Part shown: piece by piece, positions 22,140-32,571 of the stretch | How the letters are laid out: every line of letters begins with the position of its first letter | How positions within the stretch are numbered: the first letter of the stretch is position 1 | Assembly (NCBI GenBank): GCA_037042185.1 | Contig: JAXQJY010000031.1 | Coordinates: 248,001 to 312,000, forward strand | DNA: 64,000 bases | From: Sordariomycetes sp. S80-01Y | Taxonomy: Eukaryota > Ascomycota > Sordariomycetes | Direction of reading: 5' to 3' | Translations under genes and position numbers: made by a program | Notes under the pieces: generated by a model | Seen by the model: only the letters and a program-made list of their open reading frames with translations | Databases searched by the model: none | Told to the model about the DNA's origin: nothing

Positions 22140-23499
22140 TCAGTTCAGAACGGGCTTCCAGCCCTTCCTCCCCGTGTAGCTCTCCACACCCTCATCCCTG
22201 AGTATGTCTGCCCCCCTCCTTCCGGTGACGACACTTCTCTCACCCTCGACGCCCTTCACGTAGAATGGATAGCTCAGTCTCAGTCCTCTCTTGCTTTCAT
22301 CCAAGTCTTCTTCCTGGTTGCTAGTGGCGTCGGCCGCCCTGAACACCATCTTTCCCCCTTTCCCCCTTTCGTACCCAACCGCATCCCTGTCCAGGCTCAA
22401 ATACCACTTCCGCTGGTGCACGCTGCCGATGGTGTTCTCCGCACCAGTGTAGGCGTTCCTCCGCCGAACCTCTTCGTCCTCCATCTCGCGGATCTCCTTG
22501 TCCATGGCCGAAACCTTCTCCGCGTCGTCTGCCTCCTGCCCCTTAGGGACGAGGTCTGCCTCGGCCTGATCTTCATCGTCGTCCTCGGGGGTTGATGAGT
22601 CCGACGAGGTCTCAACGGGTGCTTTCCGGCTGGGGGCTTGCTGCATCTTTCGTCGCTTGGCGGGCCTTCTCTTTCGACCAGCTAGATCCTCGCTTTTGGT
22701 CAGTCTCATGTTGAGTATGTAAGGCTCCGGCAGCTTCGTGCCGTGCAGCTGCAGCCTGATCTTGCGGTTCTGGAATGCCTCATGTAGGAGCTGCTGCTGG
22801 GTTTTGGCTGTCGCTGCTTCCGGCGGGGAGGATGGCTGAGAGTCAGGGTCTTCTCTCGGGGCGTGCTTGCTCTTCCGCGGAAGGACAGCGTACGTCCCCG
22901 TATCCCAGATGAGCAGACTACCTGTGTGTTTAGACGCCGTCTCAATAAGATGGTTCTGCCTCTGGTCAGTGCCTGTCCCAGGTTATATACGTGAGAAAAG
23001 AACGGAGCGAGGTACATACCCAAAGACAATGAACTCTCGTCTCGGTGGCATTCCTATTAAGCCTCATGCTGTTTCCATCCCCGGGCAGTCCGTACATCAC
23101 GGCCCAGCTCACGCTACTGTTCTCGTTGCACTGCAGCCGCAGATCGTAGTGTGTGCCCGCAACGGGATGGTCGTGCTGGTGGATGACGAAGTGCGCTCCA
23201 TGACGGGAGCCGGCATTGCTAGTGTAGAGGGCTCGGTACGTTGAAACGGGAAGAGTTGGCTGGGAAGGTTGAATGTGAGCGGATAGGGTCTTGGAGAAGA
23301 TCTCCAAGGGATTATGGTGGGTTTCGGAGCCGTCTTCGATAGCCGCTGTCGAGGGGCCGCCATCAAGCGATTTCGGCTCAGATTGTGGTTTGTTAAGGAA
23401 GCGCGAAGACACAGGCGCATCTAGCGACCATTCGAGGTTACGCTTTTTAATCAGAGGATTTGAAATGAGCTCTGGACTTGAAGGCCCCCTAGCACTCAT
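22140..23499 (-). CDS. LigD-type 3'-phosphoesterase domain protein, 431 aa
   Basis: Two exons on the minus strand: 23499-23020 and 22955-22140; the 64-nt intron (GTATGT...GGCAG) joins in phase 0 between HCLW and NHLIETASK. Residues about 100-215 hold the phosphoesterase domain otherwise fused to bacterial DNA ligase D: HFVIHQHDHPVAGTHYDLRL carries the His/His/Asp/Arg set of the active site, followed by SWAVMYGLPGD and LLIWDTGTYAVL, equivalent to the WD-x-GT block. The C-terminal half is acidic and Lys/Arg rich, including a KRRPAKRRK nuclear-localisation-like patch, and ends with an extra folded-looking segment (KWYLSLDRDAVGYERGKGGKM). Bacterial and archaeal enzymes trim 3'-phosphate and 3'-ribonucleoside ends during repair; the fungal role is inferred only. 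No ligase or polymerase domain is attached. Confidence 0.87.
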
Positions 23500-24171
23500 A
23501 CTGGATGATTTGAGATGCCCTTCAGCTTCGCTTCAGACATCCTGGTGATGAGCTTGGGATAAGGCTGATGCCGCAGGGTAGGCAGAGTCACAACTGATGT
23601 CAGTGCCCGCCACGTGCAATTTGGGCAATAAGCTTTGTTCGACGACGAGATGAGACAGTGAATCCCTAATCCCATGACAGCAAAGGTAAAATCGGCTTCA
23701 ACTAAATGCAACTATACGTACTGCTTCTCATCAATCCTGCGCCCGGGAGAAGTTTGTCCGAGCGAAATACCCTTCTCGGCCCATCTGGTGTCTTCACGGG
23801 GGGCACCGCCTCCACTGCCTCGGCAAAAGTGAAGACTGGGCAGTCGTCGTCGCCGAGGACCGTTCCTTCTCCACCGCACCCCCGAGTCTTGGCACCTCCA
23901 TCTTTGACTTTCTCGCCATTCAGCTTCAGCTTCGCCTGCACCTCTCATCACCACGTCGCTTCTCCAACCCCTCTGCGCCCTCGTGCTCGCGACCTCCCTT
24001 GACAGCATTCTTCGACCACAGGCTTCGCGACAAATTTAGAGCTACGACCACAGTCACTATCGCGTATGCGCAGCCGCTGATTGACATACACCGACCGGAC
24101 TCCTCCGACGTCACTCCGGTGGCGGCTCTCCAACGCCGACCACACACGTCAATCCTCACTCCTCAGCAGCG
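23500..24171. promoter_or_regulatory. Shared intergenic region phosphoesterase / pex13
   Basis: 672 bp between divergent starts; overlapping open frames at 23702-24319 lack domains. The part next to pex13 is Ser/Thr/Pro-like low-complexity pyrimidine-rich DNA, consistent with a promoter and 5' UTR. Confidence 0.4.
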
Positions 24172-25404
24172 ATGGCATCACCGCCCAAACCGTGGGAAAG
24201 GCCCGGCGCCACTGCAGCAGCAACTCCTACCGCGACCGCCACTCCTTCTGCCACGACGACAGCCGCCACGCCGTCGTCCGCAGCAGCACCACCCGTCCCT
24301 GAGCGTCCGTCTTCGCTGACGACTGCCGTCAATCAGAACGCTTCGAGGTACAGTCCCGTTGGAGCATCGCCCTACGGCGGCCTCAACAGTGGTATGGGTG
24401 GCGGTTACGGCAGCTACGGCGGCTACTCGTCGCCCTATAGTCGCTTCGGCGGCGGCGGCATGTATGGCGGCGGCATGGGCGGATATGGAGGATATGGGGG
24501 TGGCATGTACGGAGGGGGGATGTACGGAGGTGGCATGTACGGCGGAATGGGTGGTATGGGACAGAACCCCAATGACCCGAACAGCTTGACGAACCGCTTC
24601 AACAACGGCACAGCCGCCACCTTCCAGATGCTCGAGGGCATCGTAACGGCGTTTGGTGGCTTCGCGCAGATGCTCGAGAGCACTTACATGGCGACTCACT
24701 CGTCGTTCTTCGCCATGGTCTCGGTGGCCGAGCAGTTTGGCAACCTTCGAGACACCCTGGGATCTATCCTCGGCATCTTCACCCTCATGCGCTGGATCCG
24801 AACCGTCATCGCAAAGGTCACGGGCCGACCGCCGCCAGCTGACGCTACCGCGCTGACGCCAGCTGCCTTCGCCCGCTTTGAAGGTCGCCCTGGCCCCAAT
24901 GGCGAACCCGGCCCGCCCCGTGCTAGTCGCAAGCCTCTCCTCTTCTTCATCCTTGCGGCCTTTGGCCTCCCCTATCTCATGTCCAAGATGATCGCCAAGT
25001 TGACCGCCAACGCGGAGGAAGAAGAGCGCAAGGCCCAGGAGCAGGCTATGCTTGCCCAGCAGCAGATCGACCCTACCAAGTTGGAGTTCTGCCGGCTGTT
25101 GTACGACTTCCTGCCGCAGCCTGCAACTGGAGTTGAGCTGGAGGCGCGCAAGGGCGACTTTGTTGCCGTTCTGACGAAGAACGATCCTGCTGGTCAGCCC
25201 AGCGACTGGTGGCAATGCAGGTCGCGAGACGGACGCACCGGGTATCTGCCATCGACGTACCTGGAAGTCGTGAGACGCGAGCCTAAGAAGCTCAAGGCGA
25301 CAGACGACAGCACGCGGGCGAACAGCCTGACCAGCAGCGCCGTGGGAGACGAGAAAGCAAAGGAGACCGTCGGTGACATGCAGAGGAGTCACTTTTATTC
25401 TTAG
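24172..25404 (+). CDS. pex13: Peroxin 13 (Pex13), peroxisomal docking complex, 410 aa
   Basis: Single exon. The N-terminus MASPPKPWERPG is the conserved Pex13 start. Residues about 65-130 form a Gly/Tyr/Met-rich repeat (many GGGMYGG units), the low-complexity YG-type region of this peroxin. Two membrane-associated hydrophobic segments follow (around NLRDTLGSILGIFTLMRWIR and LLFFILAAFGLPYLMSKMI), then an SH3 domain (residues about 305-370: FCRLLYDFLPQP...GDFVAVLTKND...DWWQCRSRDGRTGYLPSTYLEVV). Pex13 sits in the peroxisomal membrane and, with Pex14, receives Pex5 cargo complexes; its SH3 binds Pex14 and Pex5. Length and domain order are normal. Confidence 0.95.
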   Translation: MASPPKPWERPGATAAATPTATATPSATTTAATPSSAAAPPVPERPSSLTTAVNQNASRYSPVGASPYGGLNSGMGGGYGSYGGYSSPYSRFGGGGMYGGGMGGYGGYGGGMYGGGMYGGGMYGGMGGMGQNPNDPNSLTNRFNNGTAATFQMLEGIVTAFGGFAQMLESTYMATHSSFFAMVSVAEQFGNLRDTLGSILGIFTLMRWIRTVIAKVTGRPPPADATALTPAAFARFEGRPGPNGEPGPPRASRKPLLFFILAAFGLPYLMSKMIAKLTANAEEEERKAQEQAMLAQQQIDPTKLEFCRLLYDFLPQPATGVELEARKGDFVAVLTKNDPAGQPSDWWQCRSRDGRTGYLPSTYLEVVRREPKKLKATDDSTRANSLTSSAVGDEKAKETVGDMQRSHFYS

Positions 25405-25551
25405 GGGAATCAGGACCCGAATACGCCTCAGCCGCAACGCCTCCTCCGATTGCACCCCTTGATCCCACAGAGCCACAGTCCACCCCGAGAGACCTTTCCA
25501 GGGTTTCAGAAGAACAGGAGAAGCAGCCAACAGATATCATTCCAGCCGACC

Positions 25552-26055
25552 ATGACCCACGCAGATCCTGCTGCCGAAGCCCAGCTGCGAGCTCGACTCG
25601 CCCAGACCCACCAGCTTCACTCCCGTGGCCACACTCTGTCTTCTGGAAGGATGTCCCACCACGATCTGGCCCCCGCTCACAACGACCCGCGCAAGGCACT
25701 ATACCCTTTCTCTGGCCCTCAGCTGTCTCGGCCCCGGAGCCCAGAGCACACCACGTCGGCTGCCCAAGCCCGCCTTCCAGCAAGCGCGTACTGGGTAGCC
25801 CCGTCCAACTCACCTATCCCCGGCGTCCCCGAATCCGTGGATCAGGCACAGTATATCTGGAAGACTGAGAGATTTCGTTCCAAGGCTCTGAAGAGGGCAG
25901 TGAAGATTATGATCGAGAAAGAGGAACCGCCGTCTGAGGCAACAGTGGCTATGGGCAAGGGATTGATGGGAGATGACTTGAGGAGGATGGCTATCGTGAC
26001 GCATCATCTGAATGCGTCGGGCTTCATGAAGATCGATGGGACGGAGGAGCGATAA
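25552..26055 (+). CDS. Hypothetical protein, 167 aa
   Basis: Start chosen at MTHADPAAEAQLRARL (25552); the frame is open to an earlier ATG at 25450, only 46 bp after the pex13 stop. The N-terminal half is polar and disordered (His/Ser/Pro rich). The C-terminal half looks folded: AQYIWKTERFRSKALKRAVKIMIEKEEPPS then TVAMGKGLMGDDLRRMAIVTHHLNASGFMKID. No signal peptide, membrane segment or domain I recognise. Third-position GC matches the neighbours, supporting a real gene. It lies same-strand directly behind pex13. Confidence 0.6.
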   Translation: MTHADPAAEAQLRARLAQTHQLHSRGHTLSSGRMSHHDLAPAHNDPRKALYPFSGPQLSRPRSPEHTTSAAQARLPASAYWVAPSNSPIPGVPESVDQAQYIWKTERFRSKALKRAVKIMIEKEEPPSEATVAMGKGLMGDDLRRMAIVTHHLNASGFMKIDGTEER

Positions 26056-26511
26056 GCGCGGGGTCGCAAACTTCATGTACATATACCGCGGGGATTTCGT
26101 TATCGACAGGAGGTGCTTTCGCTATGTTTTGCTTTGAGGACTGGGCTTGCTATTCGGGTTGGAGATTCAGGGCTGCGGCCCAAGGCTTGGAAAAGTCATG
26201 TACATACCGTCGCCAACGGGAAACGGCGGCGGAAGCGAAGTGATGATGGATAGCGATTGTTGTAATATTTCACAGCGCAGCAAGCGTTCAAACTTCAAAA
26301 GGCGTTTCCTTACGATGTGAATTTGTCTATGCCGTTGTCTTTTCATGGTGTACTCACTCCCCTGGTCCCCATTAGTCAACGTCAAGCAAGCGAAGCCAAC
26401 AACACCAGCTCTACCGTCTCTCGTTTTGTACACCCATCATCACATCAGGTCACGTTCGCAACATGATCTCCTCGACTAAAAGCGCTTCCTTGCCCTGAAG
26501 AACAGCTGAGC
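26056..26511. other. Convergent intergenic region, no gene seen
   Basis: 456 bp between the 3' ends of the hypothetical gene and dus3. An 88-aa minus-strand frame (26167-26433) has no domain. Likely 3' UTRs and terminators of both genes. Confidence 0.4.
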
Positions 26512-28911
26512 TCAACCCTCCGCCTCGTACGCGTTGGACTTGTGCTTTGGCTGGAACTTGAATCCCGGATGGACGGGACCGAGGAACATCTCCCTACCGC
26601 TCGTTAGCATCTCGCTCATAGACATATCGAAATAGAACTCACGTAATCTTGATCCAGTCGAGGTAGCTCTCGCTGGCCATGAGCGTCTCCAGCTCGTTCC
26701 TGCCCCTGTACGCGGGCGGGCGGTCGTTCAGGCTCGGCGGCAGCACCTCGAGCAGGCCGATGGGCACGTAGCGGTGCGCGAAGCTCAGCCACTCGAGCAG
26801 GAAGCGGCGGGTGAAGCCGATGCCCAGCTCGTCGGAGCCCCAGGCCTCGAGGCCGTAGCGGACGAACTTCTCGACGTACGTCAGGCGCTCCGAGGCGGAC
26901 TTGTCGAGGTACTGGCCGGTCTGGATCTCCTCGAAGAGCCAGGGCTTGATGAGGGCGCCGCGGCCGACCATGACGGAGTCGACGCGGGCGTTGTCGATGG
27001 CGTTCTGGTGGTCGACGTGCGAGTAGCAGTCGCCGTTGCCGAGGAAGTACATGCGGCCGTCCTTTGCGTTGGGGAGCGTGCTGGCGTCGGGCTCGCGGAC
27101 CGTGTCGGTCAGGGCGGCCTTCTGCTCGTTGTAGGACTTGATGAGGGCGGCGCAGTCGCCGATGAAGGACCAGTCGGCGCGCTTGGTGTAGCGCTGCTCG
27201 CGCGAGCGGCCGTGGAGGGTGATGGCCGCGCAGCCGGGGGCGCCCAGGCGCTCGCGGTGCTCCCTCGCGCCGAAGGCCAGCTTCTCGATGACGTTGTGCG
27301 CGGTGGGGCGGTTGTTCTTGACGCCGGTCCTGATCTTGGCCGTGACGGGGATCTCGCCCGAGAAGGTGTTCATGCCGCGGATGATGCGCTCCAGCTTGCC
27401 GGAGCTCTCGAGCAGGGCGGAGCCGCCGCCGGCCTTGTAGACCATGTCGATGGGGCAGCCGCAGTTGAGGTCGATGAGGCGCAGGTGCGGGACGAAGCGC
27501 GACAGGGCGTTGGTGGCCTTGACGGCGACCCAGGGCTGGGCGGCGGAGATCTGGGCGCCGAATTTGAGGTCGGTGGCGTTGGAGTAGTCGTCGAAGAGGA
27601 TGGTCCGGGAGGAGGGGTTGATCTTGGGCGGCGTGATCTCGGACTCGTGCGCCTTGAGCAGCGTCCAGTCGGCCTTGACGCCCTGCATGAGCGGCGCGGA
27701 CATGGCCATCTCGGAGTAGGTGAGCTGGGCGCCCAGGTCGACGCAGAGGCGGCGGAAGGGGAGGTTGCCCTGGGTGGTGAGCGGCGCGAGGGCGGGCGTC
27801 TCGGGGCCGAAGTAGAGGCGGCGCTTCTCGGAGGGCCTGAAGGGCGGGTCGACGAACTGCGCGCGCAGGTCCTCGATGGACTCGGCCGACTGGTCGCGCC
27901 GGCGCTGGTGGAAGCTGTCGTTGAGCTTGGACTCCTGCGTCAGCCAGGTGATGTACTTGTCGGCGTCGCCGAAGTCGATGCGCTTGCGGTTGAGGTCGAT
28001 CTTGATGGACATGTCGACGATGTTGGTGATGCCGTGGCGCGCCTCGTCGTCGATGGGCTTTGCGTTGAGCTCCTTCTTGGGGGCCTCGTCTGCCTTGGAC
28101 TCCGGCTCGCCGTCCTCCGTCTTCGGATGAGCGGTCTCCTCCCGCGGCAGCAGGACAAGCTCCTTGCGCCCGTCCTCGTGCTCGATCTCCTCCGAGTGGC
28201 TCTTCACGAAGCGGCACTTCCAGCCGCTCGCGCACTTCCCGTAGACGTCGAAGATGGGGCACTTCTCCTTAAAAGGCCCCACGTCCACGTCCCTCCGCCG
28301 CCCCTCGTCCAGGTACCGCCTGAGGTCGTGGCACAGCTTGCAGCGGTCGCCGAACTTGCACTCCTGGGGCGAGAACTCGGGCGAGTAGGCGCGCGAGTTG
28401 CACAGCCGGATCGAGTCGTCCATCTTGCCGAAGTCGCGCTCGATGTTCTGGCCCTTCTGCTTCTGGCGCTTCTTGTCCTTGGCCTTGCCGTTGCCGGGCT
28501 TGTCGCGGTCGTCACGCGAGTCCCGTGCGTCGACGCGGCCCTCTGCCTCATCGTCGTCGACCCGGCGCGGGGCGGCGGGGGCGTTGACCTCAATGAGATA
28601 TCTGGAGAGGTTAGATGAGGTTTCTGCGGGGTTCGCTTTGGAACTTACTCCTTCTTTACCGGGGCCAGGCCGACCTTGCGGTTGTCGTGCCGGGGCTTCT
28701 GCTCATCCCCGTTCTGCGGCTTCTCACTCTCCTCACCCGCGGGCTTGGGGGCGTCATGGAGTCCCTCTCCGGGGACGGACTGATCAGCTACGAGCTTGGC
28801 GTCCGAAGCATCGATCTTAATGCGCTTCGCGGCGCGCTCGCCGTCGCTGGGGATGTTGCTGGCGTCCTGGGCGAGGACCTCGTGGCCCTGGTCGGCGGGC
28901 GGCTCGGCCAT
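26512..28911 (-). CDS. dus3: tRNA-dihydrouridine(47) synthase Dus3, 767 aa
   Basis: Three exons on the minus strand: 28911-28649, 28601-26643 and 26593-26512; introns of 47 and 49 nt. The last exon is easy to miss: the main frame reaches a stop at 26639, but a GTGAGT donor right there and a GCTAACG branch splice it to [23 protein letters not shown], the conserved Dus3 ending. The protein has a disordered N-terminus, two CCCH zinc-finger-like motifs (around [12 protein letters not shown] and [18 protein letters not shown]), and an FMN-binding TIM barrel with [36 protein letters not shown], the catalytic Cys in NCGCP, and [14 protein letters not shown]. It reduces U47 in the variable loop of cytosolic tRNAs using NADPH. 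The extremely GC-rich sequence creates long antisense open frames, which are shadows. Confidence 0.95.
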
Positions 28912-29594
28912 CTCGGTGCGTTCAATTGACCTCAGGTACGATGCTGTGAGTGAAAAGGGACTACGCAGAGTGCCGTGGTTGGACGTGAAGTGAAAGGGGC
29001 TTTGGAGGTGAGGTGAAAATCTCGGATGTGGGTGAAGCGAAATCCCACCACGCTACTACCGCATCGAGTAGTGCTCACGGCAAAGTGTAACTCCCTCAAA
29101 CGCAACAACTGGTTTTTTCTTCTTAAAGGAAATGTAAAGAGTATTTGGAGTCTATTTTTCCTTCTTCAAACAACATGCTCAACTCAACTTAATCCTTCTG
29201 CTTAGCTTGTCGTGAGTTGTATGAGCCGACGGTCTCTCAGCGTCATGGGGGAGACCACTAGGGTCCACTTACTCCTGGTCCACCACTACTAGTACTAAGT
29301 ACCATATCCCAGGATAGCTTAATGTGCTTCTAACAACGACTACCTGGTTGACTTTCTTCGCAGTAGAAATACTCCCAAGCTTAGTGGCACTAGCCTAGGA
29401 TAGCAATGAAATTGTCAACAAACAGCCCCTGCGATGGGCAATGCGAGGTCATGTACGGATAGTGTCTTTCGTTGGCACATCTGGGCCGTCACCCAACTCC
29501 AATACCGGCCCAACATCACTGAACCCATCTGTCACTCGTCGCTGATCTGGAGGAGTTCCACCGCAAATGACAGTAGAAACATCTGCTCGGGGCC
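28912..29594. other. Intergenic, no supported gene
   Basis: 683 bp; AT-richer than its flanks around 29090-29420. It must contain the dus3 promoter and possibly a missing 5' part of the downstream kinase-like gene. An open frame at 29434-29685 has no domain. Confidence 0.4.
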
Positions 29595-30317
29595 ATGGGG
29601 ACAAGAGGAAGCTGTCAGTCCAATGCCGGGTTGTTCTGCAAAAGGGCACCTACCTTTCGGCTTCGTAGGGAGGTCGAGGCCATGAACTACGTACGGAGTT
29701 GCACCACCATACCGGTGACTGAGGTCAAAGAAACACATCTCGACGGAGGAGATAAAGATAAGTACTGGATCTTGATGGAAATGATACCTGGACAGCAGCT
29801 AGGCGATGCTTGGCCGACCCTGGATGAGCATGTTAGAGCTCGCACGATAGCAGAGCTGCAGACCTACCTCGAACAACTTCGTCGCATTCGACCGTCCAGT
29901 CCCGGATGGGTTGGGTCCTGCTCCGGCGGGCCTGCCTACGATCATCGCCTCGACAACATGGCAATGTGCGGGCCGTTTGCCTCGGTTGCGGACTTCCACG
30001 AGTTTCTGGTGGCCTCAGTGAAGAACTGCCCGCGGCCAGAGACGGCAGTCAAGTATCGCGCTCAACTTTCAGACGACTCCCCAACTGGCTTTGCGCATGC
30101 AGACATTTCCTGGGAGAACATTCTGGTCGATCCCGCGACGGGCGCTGTCACCGGGGTTGTTGATTGGAATATGGCGGGCTTCTGGCCGGAGTGGTGGGAG
30201 TTCAGGAAAGCACTGTACGCCTCCCGGAGCCAAACATGGTGGATCGACGTCGTGAAGCAGATCTTGCGAGAGCATCTGGCCGAGACTGTGGTCGATATGG
30301 ATCTGGAGATGTTCTAG
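29595..30317 (+). CDS. APH/choline-kinase-fold phosphotransferase-like protein, 240 aa or longer
   Basis: An open frame with the core of the fungal phosphotransferase (APH) family. A strand with a candidate ATP-binding Lys (GLFCKRAP), then REVEAMNYV, a hinge YWILMEMIPGQQL, and the catalytic loop HADISWENILVDP followed by GVVDWNMAGFWPEWWE, which give the H-x-D-x4-N and D-W (DFG-equivalent) residues. The conserved C-lobe helices follow to the stop. The N-terminus is short: the glycine-rich part expected about 30 residues upstream is missing in this frame, and a stop lies just 5' of ATG 29595. Either an upstream exon exists or the 5' end is damaged by a shift; an alternative frame over 29600-29660 also reads kinase-like. 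Substrates of these proteins are mostly unknown. Third-position composition is less biased than in the core genes. Confidence 0.65.
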   Translation: MGTRGSCQSNAGLFCKRAPTFRLRREVEAMNYVRSCTTIPVTEVKETHLDGGDKDKYWILMEMIPGQQLGDAWPTLDEHVRARTIAELQTYLEQLRRIRPSSPGWVGSCSGGPAYDHRLDNMAMCGPFASVADFHEFLVASVKNCPRPETAVKYRAQLSDDSPTGFAHADISWENILVDPATGAVTGVVDWNMAGFWPEWWEFRKALYASRSQTWWIDVVKQILREHLAETVVDMDLEMF

Positions 30318-30762
30318 GAGTCGGTGTCATCAATGCGATGGCCATGTCAGGAGGGGCATTAGACTTTCGGGGATCAATCAGTTCTCAGTTCAACGCGGTA
30401 GAGCCCCAAGCTGAGGTCATTTGTTTATCCCACCCAATGCTCCTCAGCCAAGCCAAGGCAATTCCCAATTAACTGCCCAACATACGATCCTGTCTGCACA
30501 TCCAGAGCTGCCAGACCACAGGTATTGCTCCCATCACGTGCCCGCAGCCAGCCCGTCGTCATCTGCAGCTGACACGGGCTGAGACGTGCGCCGCTGAGTC
30601 CCCCCGCATGCCGCCGGCACTATCGCTGTACCTGACCAGCGTCGCACCAGCCCAACAGCCACACCAACGCCCACGCCAACCCCAAACCTGATCCTCACCC
30701 TCCCTTGCTTCCTCCTCACCTCCCCCGACATCCTCCCGCCCCGGCATGACTCGCTCATAACC
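30318..30762. other. Intergenic, promoter of the kelch gene
   Basis: 445 bp without a supported gene; the last 150 bp are strongly C-rich on the plus strand (CCAACGCCCACGCC-like), a typical fungal pyrimidine tract before a constitutive gene. Confidence 0.4.
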
Positions 30763-32259
30763 ATGGCAGACAAGCCATCCGAGACCTCCAAGTCGCCCCT
30801 CAAGACCCGCGTCGTCCGCTCCCAGAAGATCCTGTCCCCGGCCGCAGCTGCCGACTCCGACTCCGACGACGATTCCTCCACCGCCGGCCGCTCGCCATTA
30901 CCGCGGTCGCACACCCCGGGGCACCTGGCGAGCAAGAGTGGCTCCGCGCACGACAGACGACGCGTCACGAGCGATGTGAGCGCCAGGCATAGAAGCCAGA
31001 GCGCGAGCCACACCCAGTCGACCGCCGGCACCAAGACCACGCCGAAGCCGCCGCCGCCGCCGAGCAATGGCAACGATGACGGCGAGGATCGACTGGCGAG
31101 CTACGCGAAGAAGCCCCAGGCTATGCGGTCGACAAGTGCGATAGCTTCTGGGCATTCTTCCTTGGGGAGCGGCATGCCCAGGGCCTTAACGAGCACCTCG
31201 CGGCCACCGAAAGGACAGTACACAGCATTCCCGCCATTATTACGAACCGACGACTCTCCGGATGTACCGCCTGCACCAGCATCAGGAATGTACTGGTCGA
31301 AAGCATTGACGTCCGGCATACCGATCCCGAACCTGCGCGCCCACACGACCGCCCTCATCGGGTCGAATCTCTACATCTTTGGCGGCTGCGACTCGCGGGC
31401 GTGCTTCAACGACCTGTACGTTCTGGATGGGGATGCTTTCTACTGGTCACGGCCGCACGTCGTCGGCGACATCCCCATGCCCCTGCGTGCCATGACGTGC
31501 ACCGCCGTGGGGAAGAAGCTGGTCGTGTTCGGCGGAGGCGACGGCCCGGCCTACTACAACGACGTTTACGTGCTGGACACGGTCAATTTTCGCTGGACGA
31601 GGCCGCGGATAGTGGGCGACAAGCTCCCATCCAAGAGGAGGGCGCACACGGCCTGCCTGTACAAGAACGGGATCTACATCTTTGGCGGGGGCGACGGGGT
31701 GAGGGCGCTGAACGACGTCTGGCGGCTGGACGTCAGCGACATGACCAAGATGAGCTGGAAGCTAATATCCGCTCCGGACAAGGCGGCCGGGGCCAAGGAC
31801 TACCGGCCAAAGGCGAGGGGCTACCACACGGCCAACATGGTGGGCAGCAAGCTCATCATCTTCGGGGGGTCGGACGGCGGGGAGTGCTTCGACGACGTGT
31901 GGGTGTACGACGTGGAGGAGCACTTCTGGAAGCACGTCAGCATACCCGTCAACTTCCGCCGGCTGTCGCACACGGCCACCATCGTCGGGTCGTATCTCTT
32001 CGTGGTGGGCGGCCACGACGGCAACGAGTACAGCAACGACGTGCTGCTGCTGAACCTGGTGACGATGACGTGGGACCGCAGAAAGACGTACGGCAAGCCC
32101 CCGAGCGGGAGGGGCTACCACGGCGCCGTGCTCTACGACAGCCGGCTCATCATGGTGGGCGGCTTCGACGGGAGCGAGGTCTTCCGGGACGTCATGATCC
32201 TGGAGCTGGCCGTGCACTCGTACTACTCGCAGATCAGCCACTTCACCATCGAGGTATAG
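30763..32259 (+). CDS. Kelch-repeat beta-propeller protein, 498 aa
   Basis: Single exon. The N-terminal 170 residues are disordered and Ser/Pro/Arg rich, with an acidic Ser-Asp run (DSDSDDDSS). From about residue 180 to the end there are six kelch blades, each with a hydrophobic strand, a GG doublet and a downstream aromatic pair: LYIFGGCDS, LVVFGGGDG, IYIFGGGDG, LIIFGGSDG, LFVVGGHDG, LIMVGGFDG, each followed by an x-N/D-D-V/L-x-x-L/Y-D type strand. No BTB, F-box or catalytic domain is attached, so a scaffold role is likely (related fungal kelch proteins act in polarity and signalling). Composition and third-position GC are those of a core gene. Tail-to-tail with rcf2. Confidence 0.88.
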   Translation: MADKPSETSKSPLKTRVVRSQKILSPAAAADSDSDDDSSTAGRSPLPRSHTPGHLASKSGSAHDRRRVTSDVSARHRSQSASHTQSTAGTKTTPKPPPPPSNGNDDGEDRLASYAKKPQAMRSTSAIASGHSSLGSGMPRALTSTSRPPKGQYTAFPPLLRTDDSPDVPPAPASGMYWSKALTSGIPIPNLRAHTTALIGSNLYIFGGCDSRACFNDLYVLDGDAFYWSRPHVVGDIPMPLRAMTCTAVGKKLVVFGGGDGPAYYNDVYVLDTVNFRWTRPRIVGDKLPSKRRAHTACLYKNGIYIFGGGDGVRALNDVWRLDVSDMTKMSWKLISAPDKAAGAKDYRPKARGYHTANMVGSKLIIFGGSDGGECFDDVWVYDVEEHFWKHVSIPVNFRRLSHTATIVGSYLFVVGGHDGNEYSNDVLLLNLVTMTWDRRKTYGKPPSGRGYHGAVLYDSRLIMVGGFDGSEVFRDVMILELAVHSYYSQISHFTIEV

Positions 32260-32571
32260 CAGGCCCGTCGATCTGGCTGGACGTTTTCTTTGGGTCTGGG
32301 CGGTGGGCTTTTTCTACGAGCGCGGTTCTGGGTGCTGTTAGGTATCCTGCGGAAAATGTGGAGTTCATGTTGTTTCGAGGACGCGCGCGCAGGGTGTTGC
32401 TTGCACGTTGTGCTTTATTACGACTATCCAAGAGGTCGCTGTCGAGAGGTCGTCGCCGTCCTTTTTTTATGCTTCCCCAACGCCGTCCATGCGAGAAACG
32501 CCAATTCGTAGAAATCATGTATAGTACAACAAAAAGAGCGGCGAAGTCTGTTGGGCTGCGAGCCCCCGAGC
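32260..32571. other. Convergent 3' region kelch / rcf2
   Basis: 312 bp between two stop codons; contains T-rich runs suited to 3' processing on either strand. No gene seen. Confidence 0.4.

Noticed and set aside
24178-25530. 450-codon minus-strand frame opposite pex13
   Set aside because: The plus strand encodes a complete Pex13 with SH3 domain; the antisense frame is a by-product of Gly-rich repeats.
26616-28618. Very long open frames on both strands inside dus3 (548 and 614 codons), with a Val/Gly/Leu-rich plus-strand product
   Set aside because: They lie over the conserved Dus3 exons and arise because GC-rich third positions suppress stops in other frames; their products are low-complexity and have no domain.
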